A stretch of 5,875 bases of DNA, taken from Nitrosomonas sp. (GTDB taxonomy: Bacteria > Pseudomonadota > Gammaproteobacteria > Burkholderiales > Nitrosomonadaceae). The stretch's first letter is position 1. Every line of letters begins with the position of its first letter. A model generated the notes under the pieces. The model was not told the origin of the DNA. It saw only the letters and a program-made list of their open reading frames with translations, and made no database searches. The translations under genes and the position numbers were made by a program. This document shows positions 1-5,875 of this stretch, piece by piece. The DNA is taken from positions 1 to 5,875 of the forward strand of contig DOOY01000033.1 in assembly GCA_003514765.1 (NCBI GenBank), in the 5' to 3' direction.

Positions 1-932
1 CATTGATTTAAATGCTCAGTAACAAAATTGTTGCGTTCTATGAATGCAGTAATCATCGGTTTAATACAGGACTGGTCGCCATTAAGTGCCATTTCAGCAG
101 CAGCTTGCGATACCGAGCACGGGTTGGAAGTGCTTTGGGATTGTATATTTTCCATCGCTGTAATAATTTCAGCGGGTCCTCCGCAATATCCAATTCGCCA
201 CCCAGTCATTGAATAAGCTTTAGATACGCCGTTCAGAACAACTGTTCGTGAGTGTAAGTCGGGACAGGCATTCAGAATATTGACAAATTGATTGTCAGAT
301 AACAGGATATGTTCATACATATCATCAGTGGCAATCAGAACTTGTGGGTGTTTTCTTAGTACTTCCCCTAATGATTTCAGTTCTTCCAAAGTATAAACAG
401 CACCTGTAGGATTGCTGGGACTGTTGATGACGAACATTCTAGTTTGGGGCGTAATGACTTTTTCGAGTTGTCCGGCTGTAATCTTAAAATTTTGTTCTAT
501 ACCTGTCTCGATAAAGATTGGTTTACCTTCGGCGATGAGGACGATATCCGGGTAGGATACCCAGTAGGGTGCAGGGATAATGACTTCATCGCCAGGATTG
601 AGTGTGGCTAGTACCAGGTTGAAGAAGCTTTGTTTGCCACCACAGGAAACCAAAATCTGTTTAGCTTCATATTCAAAGTTATTTTCACGTTTGAATTTTG
701 CAATAATGGCATTTTTCAGACCCGGCGTCCCACCTACGGCAGTATATTTCGTGAGCCCCTTGTTGATTGCTTCGATCGCTGCATTTTTGATATGTTGGGG
801 TGTATCGAAGTCAGGTTCGCCGGCACCTAAACCAATAATGTCCTTCCCTTCAGCCTTTAATCGCGCTGCACGAGCCGTAACAGCGAGTGTTGGAGAAGGT
901 TTAATGGTTTGTACGCGGTTAGAAAGTTGCAC
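1..932 (-). CDS. Aspartate aminotransferase (class I, PLP-dependent), partial: C-terminus beyond window
   Basis: Fold-type I aminotransferase that probably transfers the amino group between aspartate and 2-oxoglutarate in the cytoplasm. The 310 residues in the window show the family landmarks in order: Y63 in KYTAVGGTPG, GGKQ with K100, W124 in PYWVSYP, NSPSNPTG at 170-177 (N174), D203 and Y206 in DDMYEH, the Schiff-base lysine K238 in SKAYSMTGWRIGY, and phosphate-binding R246. By family knowledge, the lysine of GGKQ marks the subgroup I-gamma aspartate enzymes (Thermus type), some of which also use prephenate. Family length is about 395-400, so roughly 85-90 residues are missing, including the substrate-carboxylate arginine. 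The start is GTG at 932: an in-frame stop lies just upstream, the next in-frame methionine is residue 166, and a good Shine-Dalgarno sequence (TGAGGA, 940-945) sits 7 nt away. HisC is less likely, because the motifs are of aspartate type. Confident about family, moderately about substrate. Confidence 0.93.
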   Translation of the reverse strand, partial: MQLSNRVQTIKPSPTLAVTARAARLKAEGKDIIGLGAGEPDFDTPQHIKNAAIEAINKGLTKYTAVGGTPGLKNAIIAKFKRENNFEYEAKQILVSCGGKQSFFNLVLATLNPGDEVIIPAPYWVSYPDIVLIAEGKPIFIETGIEQNFKITAGQLEKVITPQTRMFVINSPSNPTGAVYTLEELKSLGEVLRKHPQVLIATDDMYEHILLSDNQFVNILNACPDLHSRTVVLNGVSKAYSMTGWRIGYCGGPAEIITAMENIQSQSTSNPCSVSQAAAEMALNGDQSCIKPMITAFIERNNFVTEHLNQ

Positions 933-939
933 AACAGAA

Positions 940-945
940 TCCTCA
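940..945 (-). promoter_or_regulatory. Ribosome binding site of the aminotransferase gene (decides GTG start)
   Basis: On the minus strand TGAGGA lies 7 nt before the GTG at 932. It supports this GTG over any internal start. No ATG is available near the N-terminus in this frame. Confidence 0.7.
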
Positions 946-970
946 CTCTAAAATAGGCAGGCCGGCATGT

Positions 971-976
971 TAGAAT
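971..976 (+). promoter_or_regulatory. Possible -10 element of the uvrB promoter
   Basis: TAGAAT matches the -10 consensus at five of six positions and would place a uvrB transcript start near 983, about 33 nt before the GTG. No good -35 hexamer lies 16-18 bp upstream (CTAAAA-like only), so this is weak. No CTGT-N8-ACAG LexA-type operator is visible in the spacer. Confidence 0.25.
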
Positions 977-1006
977 AAACTGGTCAATAAAAACCAAGAC
1001 CTTGGA

Positions 1007-1035
1007 ATTATACCTGTGATTGAGACCTTCCCCAA
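1007..1035 (-). promoter_or_regulatory. Putative sigma-70 promoter of the aminotransferase gene
   Basis: On the minus strand a perfect -10 box, TATAAT (1012-1007), is preceded at exactly 17 bp by TTGGGG (1035-1030), a partial -35 match (TTG conserved). Transcription would begin near position 1000, giving a leader of roughly 65-70 nt. The -35 element and most of the spacer fall inside the first codons of uvrB, and the -10 box lies between the weak uvrB Shine-Dalgarno and its GTG. Box and spacing are seen directly; promoter activity is inferred. Confidence 0.5.
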
Positions 1036-3046
1036 TAGTTTATATAAATTACATCAATCGTTCGAACCCGCCGGAGATCAACCGAGTGCGATTACACATT
1101 TGATTGAGGGGATTAACGATGGACTGGCTTTTCAAACTTTGCTGGGTGTTACGGGCTCGGGTAAGACATTCACCATTGCGAATGTAATCGCACGACAGGG
1201 TCGTCCAGCGATACTGATTGCGCCGAATAAAACGCTCGCAGCACAGCTGTATTCTGAAATGCGCGAATTTTTTCCGGAAAATGCAGTGGAGTATTTTGTT
1301 TCCTATTATGATTACTATCAACCCGAAGCGTATGTGCCCTCGCGGGATCTGTTTATAGAAAAAGATTCAAGTATCAATGCGCATATTGAGCAAATGCGAT
1401 TGTCAGCGACCAAATCGTTACTCGAACGAGAAGACGTCATTATTGTGGCCACCGTTTCCTGCATCTACGGTATCGGAGATCCTGTTGATTATCATGGCAT
1501 GATTTTGCATTTGCGGGTGAGCGAAAGATATTCACAACGTGACATTATCAAACGTTTGACTGAAATGCAGTACGAGCGGAATGAATTGGAATTCGCACGC
1601 GGGATGTTTCGTGTCAGGGGGGATGTGCTGGATGTTTTTCCGGCGGAAAGTTCTGAGGCTGCTGTGCGTATCTCGTTATTTGATGATGAAGTCGAAGACC
1701 TGTCATTATTTGATCCACTGACAGGGCGTGTTTTGCAAAAGTTGTCACGCTATACCGTTTATCCTTCCAGTCATTATGTGACGCCCAGAAGCACAACCCT
1801 GCGCGCAATGGAGTCCATCAAGACAGAGTTGAGAGAACGCCTGGACTATCTCTACCAGAATCACCACTTGGTCGAAGCACAACGTCTCGAACAGCGAACC
1901 CGTTTTGATCTTGAGATGCTTAATGAACTCGGTTTTTGTAAAGGTATCGAAAATTATTCCAGGCATCTTTCAGGCAAAAATCCAGGCGAGCCGCCGCCTA
2001 CATTAATTGATTATTTGCCAAAAAACGCACTCATGTTTATCGACGAAAGCCATGTCACAGTGCCGCAAATTGGCGGCATGTACAAAGGAGATCGTTCACG
2101 TAAGGAAAATCTGGTTCAATATGGTTTTCGCTTGCCTTCGGCATTGGATAACCGTCCGCTCAAGTTTGAAGAATTTGAGAAAATGATGCCGCAAACTATT
2201 TTTATATCCGCAACGCCCTCGGAATACGAGCACAGACATAGCGGACAAACCGTTGAACAAGTGGTTCGCCCGACTGGGCTTGTCGATCCAATCATTGAGG
2301 TGCGTCCGGTAACCACTCAGGTGGATGATCTTATGTCTGAAGTAAATTTACGCGTTGCCAAGAATGAACGCGTGTTGGTGACAACATTGACCAAACGCAT
2401 GGCAGAAGATTTAACCGATTATTTTTCGGACTACCAGATCAAAGTGCGTTATCTGCATTCGGATATTGACACTGTGGAACGTGTAGAGATTATTCGTGAT
2501 TTACGGCTGGGTGAATTTGATGTGCTGGTAGGGATTAATCTGTTACGCGAGGGACTGGATATTCCGGAAGTCTCGCTGGTGGCGATACTCGATGCCGACA
2601 AAGAGGGTTTTCTGCGTTCCGAGCGCTCTCTAATTCAGACCATTGGCAGAGCAGCCCGTCATATTAACGGGACTGCTATTTTGTACGCAGATCGGATTAC
2701 CCGGTCGATGCGCGTAGCAATAGATGAAACAAATCGCCGCCGCGAGAAACAATGTGCATTTAATCAGCAGCATCAAATTACACCGCGAACTGTGCACAAG
2801 CGAATTAAAGATTTAATTGACGGTGTTTACAGTTTCGATTCAGCGCAAAAGGAACTGAAAGCAAGTGAAATGCTGGCAAATTATAAATCGATGGATGCGC
2901 GTCAAGTCAGCAAGGAAATTCAACGCATTGAAAAACTCATGCTGAATGCTGCCAAAAACTTGGAGTTTGAACAGGCTGCGCAGTATCGGGATGAAATCAA
3001 ACGTTTGAAAAACAAATTATTTATCGGCGCCGCTGAGATTGAGTGA
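1016..3046 (+). CDS. uvrB: UvrABC system protein B (excinuclease subunit)
   Basis: UvrB receives damaged DNA from UvrA, opens and verifies it with its ATP-driven helicase-like fold and beta-hairpin, then recruits UvrC for incision (nucleotide excision repair, cytoplasm). All landmarks are present in 676 residues, a normal family length: Walker A GVTGSGKT (44-51), the tyrosine-rich beta-hairpin [12 protein letters not shown] (97-108), the DEAD-like FIDESH (341-346), the second helicase lobe with [11 protein letters not shown] (509-519) and motif [11 protein letters not shown] (541-549), and a C-terminal UVR coiled-coil motif (about 632-667) that contacts UvrC. The GTG at 1016 gives the family-typical N-terminus MIETFPNS...KLHQ. 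An in-frame TAG lies at 971-973, and no ATG or GTG occurs between it and 1016. The Shine-Dalgarno is weak (GGA at 1004-1006, 9 nt away). The gene is intact, and its stop is 2 bp from the convergent small gene. No SOS box is seen upstream. Confidence 0.98.
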   Translation: MIETFPNSLYKLHQSFEPAGDQPSAITHLIEGINDGLAFQTLLGVTGSGKTFTIANVIARQGRPAILIAPNKTLAAQLYSEMREFFPENAVEYFVSYYDYYQPEAYVPSRDLFIEKDSSINAHIEQMRLSATKSLLEREDVIIVATVSCIYGIGDPVDYHGMILHLRVSERYSQRDIIKRLTEMQYERNELEFARGMFRVRGDVLDVFPAESSEAAVRISLFDDEVEDLSLFDPLTGRVLQKLSRYTVYPSSHYVTPRSTTLRAMESIKTELRERLDYLYQNHHLVEAQRLEQRTRFDLEMLNELGFCKGIENYSRHLSGKNPGEPPPTLIDYLPKNALMFIDESHVTVPQIGGMYKGDRSRKENLVQYGFRLPSALDNRPLKFEEFEKMMPQTIFISATPSEYEHRHSGQTVEQVVRPTGLVDPIIEVRPVTTQVDDLMSEVNLRVAKNERVLVTTLTKRMAEDLTDYFSDYQIKVRYLHSDIDTVERVEIIRDLRLGEFDVLVGINLLREGLDIPEVSLVAILDADKEGFLRSERSLIQTIGRAARHINGTAILYADRITRSMRVAIDETNRRREKQCAFNQQHQITPRTVHKRIKDLIDGVYSFDSAQKELKASEMLANYKSMDARQVSKEIQRIEKLMLNAAKNLEFEQAAQYRDEIKRLKNKLFIGAAEIE

Positions 3047-3048
3047 AC

Positions 3049-3396
3049 TTATTTTTTAATCATTGTAGATGAGACAAAAATAACTCTTCTAAATGTGCGA
3101 TTTAAAGTTTTGCTGGTGAAATTTTCCATCGACATGCTTTCTACAAAACGAATATGGTCGCCCTTATTGACCTTTGTCGTCGGTGCAGCAATCCAGAAGC
3201 GTCTGTCTCCGTTTTCCAGTTCCATATAGGTGTAGCCAGTGGTGTCCAGGACATCAACGACTTTACCTTCATTATTGGGATATTGTTTTCCTGCAGCGAC
3301 TGTTTGCGTTTCCTCATGATGTAATGCCAGTGCATTAAAGGGATAAAAAAGCAAACTGCTTATTAAAATCGTGATTGATACAAAAATAAATCTCAT
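3049..3396 (-). CDS. Small predicted exported protein, NrfJ-like/OB-fold-like
   Basis: A 115-residue protein of unproven function. Residues 1-24 form a clear Sec signal peptide: a basic residue at position 2, a hydrophobic stretch (3-18), then the cleavage motif A-L-A at 22-24, so a mature periplasmic protein of about 91 residues is expected. The mature part begins with a histidine/glutamate-rich segment (HHEE, 26-29). It then has a compact core with GKVVDVLDTTGYTYMELENG (44-63), FWIAAP (67-72), VNKGD (76-80) and FTSKTLNRTF (93-102). From memory this pattern (GKV..GYTY..., W.A.P, VGD, SKTLNR.F) recurs in small exported proteins annotated as NrfJ-related or as OB-fold/DNA-binding-like. It has no CXXCH haem site and no cysteine at all. 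The start is strongly supported by GGAGA 4 nt before the ATG. It is convergent to uvrB and has its own probable promoter, so a link to the neighbouring genes is not indicated. Confidence 0.85.
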   Translation of the reverse strand: MRFIFVSITILISSLLFYPFNALALHHEETQTVAAGKQYPNNEGKVVDVLDTTGYTYMELENGDRRFWIAAPTTKVNKGDHIRFVESMSMENFTSKTLNRTFRRVIFVSSTMIKK

Positions 3397-3400
3397 GTTT

Positions 3401-3405
3401 TCTCC
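3401..3405 (-). promoter_or_regulatory. Strong ribosome binding site of the small exported-protein gene
   Basis: Minus-strand GGAGA precedes the ATG at 3396 by 4 nt within TTGGAGAAAAC. It is the best Shine-Dalgarno in the window, and it settles the start at 3396 over the alternative ATG-initiated frame that begins further inside the gene. Confidence 0.7.
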
Positions 3406-3416
3406 AAAATTTATGC

Positions 3417-3426
3417 ATTCATGAAT
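3417..3426. repeat. Perfect 10-bp palindrome at the predicted transcription start
   Basis: ATTCATGAAT reads the same on both strands. It lies between the predicted -10 box (3433-3438) and the ribosome binding site (3401-3405) of the small exported-protein gene, covering the expected transcription start. It could be a small operator half or a chance AT-rich palindrome. Confidence 0.3.
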
Positions 3427-3432
3427 TCAGTT

Positions 3433-3462
3433 ATGATACACCGCAACGATTTTAAGTTCCAA
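3433..3462 (-). promoter_or_regulatory. Putative sigma-70 promoter of the small exported-protein gene
   Basis: On the minus strand TTGGAA (3462-3457; four of six matches to the -35 consensus) is followed after 18 bp by TATCAT (3438-3433; five of six matches to the -10 consensus). Transcription would start near 3426, about 30 nt before the ATG. This would separate the gene from the upstream methyltransferase/his transcript. Inferred from sequence match only. Confidence 0.4.
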
Positions 3463-3499
3463 TCCATATGACTATTGCAGAATGTGCTAATCGGGGTTG

Positions 3500-4306
3500 C
3501 TAACATATATCCTGGCGTACTTTCTCGAATAGGCAAATCGTTACGGCGGCTGCGGCATTGAGTGATTCTGTTTTTCCGGGCATCGGAATAGAAATAATCT
3601 CATGTGCGGTCTGGAGCATTTCATTTGACAGACCTGCGCCTTCATTCCCGAAAATAAAAGCAGTGGGTTTTGTTAAATCGGATTGATAAAGACTTTTGGG
3701 TGCATGGGGCGAAGTGGCTAAAATTTGTCCTCGGAAATGCCTCGCAATCTCAACGAGATTGCAATCACTATGAATTTTCAGCAAGAAATGCGCGCCCATT
3801 CCTGCGCGTAGCGTTTTGGGAGACCAGGCGTCAGCACAATCTTTGGATAAATAGATATCGGTGACGTTGGCAGCGGCAGCAGTACGCAGTATTGTACCTA
3901 AATTACCGGGATCCTGAATTGCTTCAAGCAAAACGCAAAAAACTAAATCCCGGTCAGTGGTAATGAGCGGTTCCGGCACGGGAATGGTGATCTGCGCCAG
4001 AATACCTGTGGGTGTTGTTACCGGAGATATTTTTTGAAAAAGACTATCGATAACCAAAAACACCTGTGTTTTTTCGTGATGTATACAGACTTCCAGCAGC
4101 GATTTGATTTCCTTGTTTTTCTGGCCGGATTCACTGACAACAAGACAATTCGGCGCTATCGGCGTTTTGGAAGCGGAAAGACAACAACGTATCAGATGCA
4201 CGCCATCCAGGATAGTGGCGCCAGATTTCTTGCGTAACTGAGCGGATTTTTGCAGCTTGACGAATTGTTTTACGAGCGGGTGTTCACGTGAAGTGATTAA
4301 ATGCAT
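3500..4306 (-). CDS. SpoU/TrmH-family RNA 2'-O-ribose methyltransferase
   Basis: A SPOUT-class enzyme expected to transfer a methyl group from S-adenosylmethionine to a ribose 2'-OH in rRNA or tRNA; the target nucleotide cannot be told from sequence. The N-terminal part (about 1-105; ITSREHPLVKQFVKL, then LDGVHLI at 33-39) matches the L30e-like substrate-binding domain. The C-terminal trefoil-knot domain carries all three signature motifs: motif 1 at 130-143 (N135, and R141 in GTILRTA), motif 2 FIFGNEGAGLS at 217-227, and motif 3 IPMPGKTESLNAAAAV at 240-255. At 268 residues it has the family's usual length. The start ATG is immediately preceded by an in-frame TAA, so no longer form is possible, but the Shine-Dalgarno is poor. 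It lies 28 bp after hisD on the same strand, so co-transcription and perhaps translational coupling are likely. It resembles generic TrmH-family enzymes more than a named RlmB or TrmH, so no symbol is given. Confidence 0.93.
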   Translation of the reverse strand: MHLITSREHPLVKQFVKLQKSAQLRKKSGATILDGVHLIRCCLSASKTPIAPNCLVVSESGQKNKEIKSLLEVCIHHEKTQVFLVIDSLFQKISPVTTPTGILAQITIPVPEPLITTDRDLVFCVLLEAIQDPGNLGTILRTAAAANVTDIYLSKDCADAWSPKTLRAGMGAHFLLKIHSDCNLVEIARHFRGQILATSPHAPKSLYQSDLTKPTAFIFGNEGAGLSNEMLQTAHEIISIPMPGKTESLNAAAAVTICLFEKVRQDIC

Positions 4307-4312
4307 TTAGCT

Positions 4313-4334
4313 ACTGCCGCAGGGCTCTCGCAGT
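4313..4334 (-). other. Weak inverted repeat in the hisD-methyltransferase gap
   Basis: Arms ACTGC (4313-4317) and GCAGT (4330-4334) are separated by 12 nt and begin right after the hisD stop. A 5-bp stem with a long loop and no following U-run does not look like a terminator. It could slightly affect mRNA stability or initiation of the next gene, or mean nothing. Confidence 0.2.
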
Positions 4335-5639
4335 TTACTCAACCTTGAAACGGTACTCAGCTGATCTGGCATGTGCCGACAGTCCTTCACCGTTGGCCAG
4401 AATGGAAGCGATTTTACCCAGCTTGGCGGCACCTTGCTCGGAAACTTGTATGAGGCTGCTGCGTTTCTGAAAATCATATACGCCCAGAGGTGAAGAAAAA
4501 CGCGCCGTGCGCGAGGTAGGTAACACATGATTGGGGCCTGCGCAATAGTCTCCTAATGCTTCGCAAGTATGCCGTCCCATGAATATGGCGCCGGCGTGCC
4601 TGATTTTTTCCATCCATATTTCTGGATTATCAACGGAGAGCTCCAGATGTTCCGGAGAGATTCTGTTGGCAATTGCGCACGCTTCATCCAGATCCTGAAC
4701 CTGTATCAACGCGCCGCGGTTTTCGAGAGAAACTCGAATGACATCCTTCCGGGGCATGCTATCGATTAGCCGGTCAATACTTTGTGCAACTTGTTTGAGG
4801 AAACCGGCATCGGGTGACAGCAAAATCGACTGTGCCATTTCGTCATGTTCAGCCTGGGAAAATAAGTCCATCGCTATCCAGTCCGGATTGGTTTGACCAT
4901 CACAAATAACCAGAATCTCAGATGGCCCAGCGACCATGTCGATACCTACAATTCCAAAAACGCGGCGTTTGGCGGCAGCGACATAGGCGTTGCCAGGACC
5001 CACAATTTTATCAACCTGCGGTATGGTTTCCGTGCCATAGGCGAGCGCGCCGACGGCCTGTGCACCGCCAACGGTGAAAATACGATCGACCTGACTGATT
5101 GCCGCTGCTGCCAGAACCATGTCATTTTTTTCGCCGTTCGGGGTTGGCACGACCATGATGAGCTCTTGAACACCTGCAACCTTGGCGGGAATAGCGTTCA
5201 TGAGTACTGAAGATGGATAAGAAGCCTTCCCACCCGGAACATAAAGTCCGACGCGATCCAGTGGGGTAACTTTCTGGCCGAGTATGGTATTGTCCGATTC
5301 CTGATAATGCCATGAAGCAACGACCTGTTTTTCATGGTATGTTTTGATTCGTTCGGCTGCATATTCAAGTGCCTGGCGTTGTGCTAACGCCAAGGATGAC
5401 AGTGATTGTTGCAGGTTATCCTGTGTTAATTCCAGTTCTGTCATTGAGTTGACTTTTACATGGTCAAACCGATTGGTAAATTCAATCAACGCTTCGTTGC
5501 CGCGTTTTTTGATCTCGGACAGAATCTGTGCGACGGTGGCATCAATGGATTCGTCCATTGCATTTTCAAAAGCCAGTAATTGCTTCAGTGCCTGATCAAA
5601 GTTGCTGTCGGTTGAATTGAGTTGTTTTATTTGTACCAT
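4335..5639 (-). CDS. hisD: Histidinol dehydrogenase
   Basis: HisD is a zinc-dependent, NAD-linked cytoplasmic enzyme that oxidises L-histidinol through histidinal to L-histidine, the last two steps of the pathway. The 434-residue protein has normal length and keeps the full active site. By alignment to the known E. coli residues, the zinc ligands are Q262 and H265 (SQAEHDE), D364 ([11 protein letters not shown]) and H423 ([11 protein letters not shown]), and the general base pair is E330-H331 (RISPEHLEL). The glycine-rich nucleotide-binding region is at about 190-222 ([15 protein letters not shown], then [10 protein letters not shown]), followed by DMVAGPSE (234-241). The ATG at 5639 gives the expected N-terminus, and no better in-frame start lies upstream. 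The Shine-Dalgarno is weak (GGA about 11 nt away), suggesting dependence on translation from hisG, which ends 42 bp upstream. Downstream is an RNA methyltransferase gene rather than hisC. Confidence 0.98.
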   Translation of the reverse strand: MVQIKQLNSTDSNFDQALKQLLAFENAMDESIDATVAQILSEIKKRGNEALIEFTNRFDHVKVNSMTELELTQDNLQQSLSSLALAQRQALEYAAERIKTYHEKQVVASWHYQESDNTILGQKVTPLDRVGLYVPGGKASYPSSVLMNAIPAKVAGVQELIMVVPTPNGEKNDMVLAAAAISQVDRIFTVGGAQAVGALAYGTETIPQVDKIVGPGNAYVAAAKRRVFGIVGIDMVAGPSEILVICDGQTNPDWIAMDLFSQAEHDEMAQSILLSPDAGFLKQVAQSIDRLIDSMPRKDVIRVSLENRGALIQVQDLDEACAIANRISPEHLELSVDNPEIWMEKIRHAGAIFMGRHTCEALGDYCAGPNHVLPTSRTARFSSPLGVYDFQKRSSLIQVSEQGAAKLGKIASILANGEGLSAHARSAEYRFKVE

Positions 5640-5681
5640 GCGAATAAGGCGTCCAGGTAGATGAGCGAAAACTATATCAAG

Positions 5682-5875
5682 TTAATTTTTGATGGCATCC
5701 GAGAACGCATTCAATATGGGCTGGATTGTTTTGCGTTTCAGTTTTAAGGCTGCCTGATTGACGATCAATCTGGAGGAAATCGGCATGATTTCTTCCACAG
5801 CATGCAGATTGTTAGCTTTCAGTGTGCTGCCGGTTGATACAAGATCAACAATAGCATCTGCAAGCCCAACCAGCG
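5682..5875 (-). CDS. hisG: ATP phosphoribosyltransferase catalytic subunit, short form, partial (C-terminal 63 residues)
   Basis: HisG condenses ATP with PRPP in the committed first step of histidine biosynthesis. Only the last 63 residues are in the window; the rest lies beyond the right edge. The visible part opens with [17 protein letters not shown], the family's conserved PRPP-binding signature, and continues to [19 protein letters not shown]. The protein ends about 40 residues after the signature. Long-form HisG enzymes carry a further C-terminal histidine-sensing domain of roughly 75-80 residues here, so this is the short form. By family knowledge that form works as a hetero-octamer with the HisRS-like regulatory subunit HisZ, which must be encoded elsewhere. 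The stop codon TAA (5684-5682) is 42 bp before hisD on the same strand, so the two genes are almost certainly one operon. Confidence 0.95.
   Translation of the reverse strand, partial: LVGLADAIVDLVSTGSTLKANNLHAVEEIMPISSRLIVNQAALKLKRKTIQPILNAFSDAIKN

Noticed and set aside
1..932. The aminotransferase as HisC (histidinol-phosphate aminotransferase) because his genes are nearby
   Set aside because: The GGKQ, NSPSNPTG and SKAYSMTGWRIGY motifs are of the aspartate type, and the gene is separated from hisD by uvrB and the small exported-protein gene.
580..951. A 123-residue plus-strand open frame
   Set aside because: It is antisense to the aminotransferase gene, whose minus-strand frame has unbroken, highly conserved family motifs; the plus-strand protein shows no recognisable motif.
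3024..3031. Palindrome CGGCGCCG near the uvrB end as part of a terminator
   Set aside because: It is an 8-bp self-complementary run without a loop, lies inside uvrB coding sequence, and is not directly followed by a T-run.
3486..3505. Direct repeat TGCTAA around the methyltransferase stop
   Set aside because: Two 6-bp copies separated by 8 bp are too short to exceed chance, and no element is associated with them.
4307..4528. A minus-strand open frame overlapping the hisD 3' end
   Set aside because: It sits in another frame of hisD where the hisD frame carries the zinc ligand H423 and other conserved residues.
4893..5210. A 105-residue plus-strand open frame
   Set aside because: It lies opposite the conserved NAD-binding core of hisD and has no recognisable motif or convincing ribosome binding site; a coding shadow.
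1..5875. CRISPR array, insertion sequence, tRNA, prophage or defence system
   Set aside because: No regularly spaced repeats, transposase, integrase, nuclease toxin or cloverleaf sequence was seen. Every gene is a housekeeping type or a small exported protein, and coding density is high.

Overview
The window looks like ordinary chromosomal DNA from a betaproteobacterium. A member of the Nitrosomonadales, perhaps Nitrosomonas-like, is my best guess. The reasons are the style of the proteins, the fairly balanced base composition, an aspartate-aminotransferase gene divergent from uvrB (an arrangement I recall from many betaproteobacteria), and a short-form HisG directly upstream of HisD. The taxonomic call is inference from protein resemblance and gene order, not a database result.

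Layout from left to right. Positions 1-932 (minus strand) hold most of a PLP-dependent aspartate aminotransferase whose C-terminus lies beyond the left edge. An 83-bp divergent spacer (933-1015) separates it from uvrB (1016-3046, plus), the complete helicase-like damage-verification subunit of nucleotide excision repair. Two bases after the uvrB stop begins the 3' end of a small convergent gene (3049-3396, minus) for a predicted exported protein of about 115 residues with an NrfJ-like or OB-fold-like repeat-free core. After a 103-bp spacer carrying a plausible promoter for that gene come three co-oriented minus-strand genes. These are a SpoU/TrmH-family RNA 2'-O-methyltransferase (3500-4306), hisD (4335-5639), and the 3' end of hisG (5682-5875, running off the right edge).

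How the genes work together. hisG and hisD encode the first and last enzymes of histidine biosynthesis and are very probably co-transcribed with the methyltransferase gene, since the gaps are only 42 and 28 bp. No hisC or hisB follows hisD here, so the his genes appear to be split in this genome. uvrB and the aminotransferase are divergent housekeeping genes, both starting with GTG. The aminotransferase has a textbook TATAAT box that overlaps the translation-initiation region of uvrB.

I found no mobile element, CRISPR array, tRNA, rRNA or phage gene, and no convincing sign of a new biological system. The points most worth a second look are the compact divergent control region, the RNA methyltransferase sitting where hisC might be expected, and the uncharacterised exported small protein.
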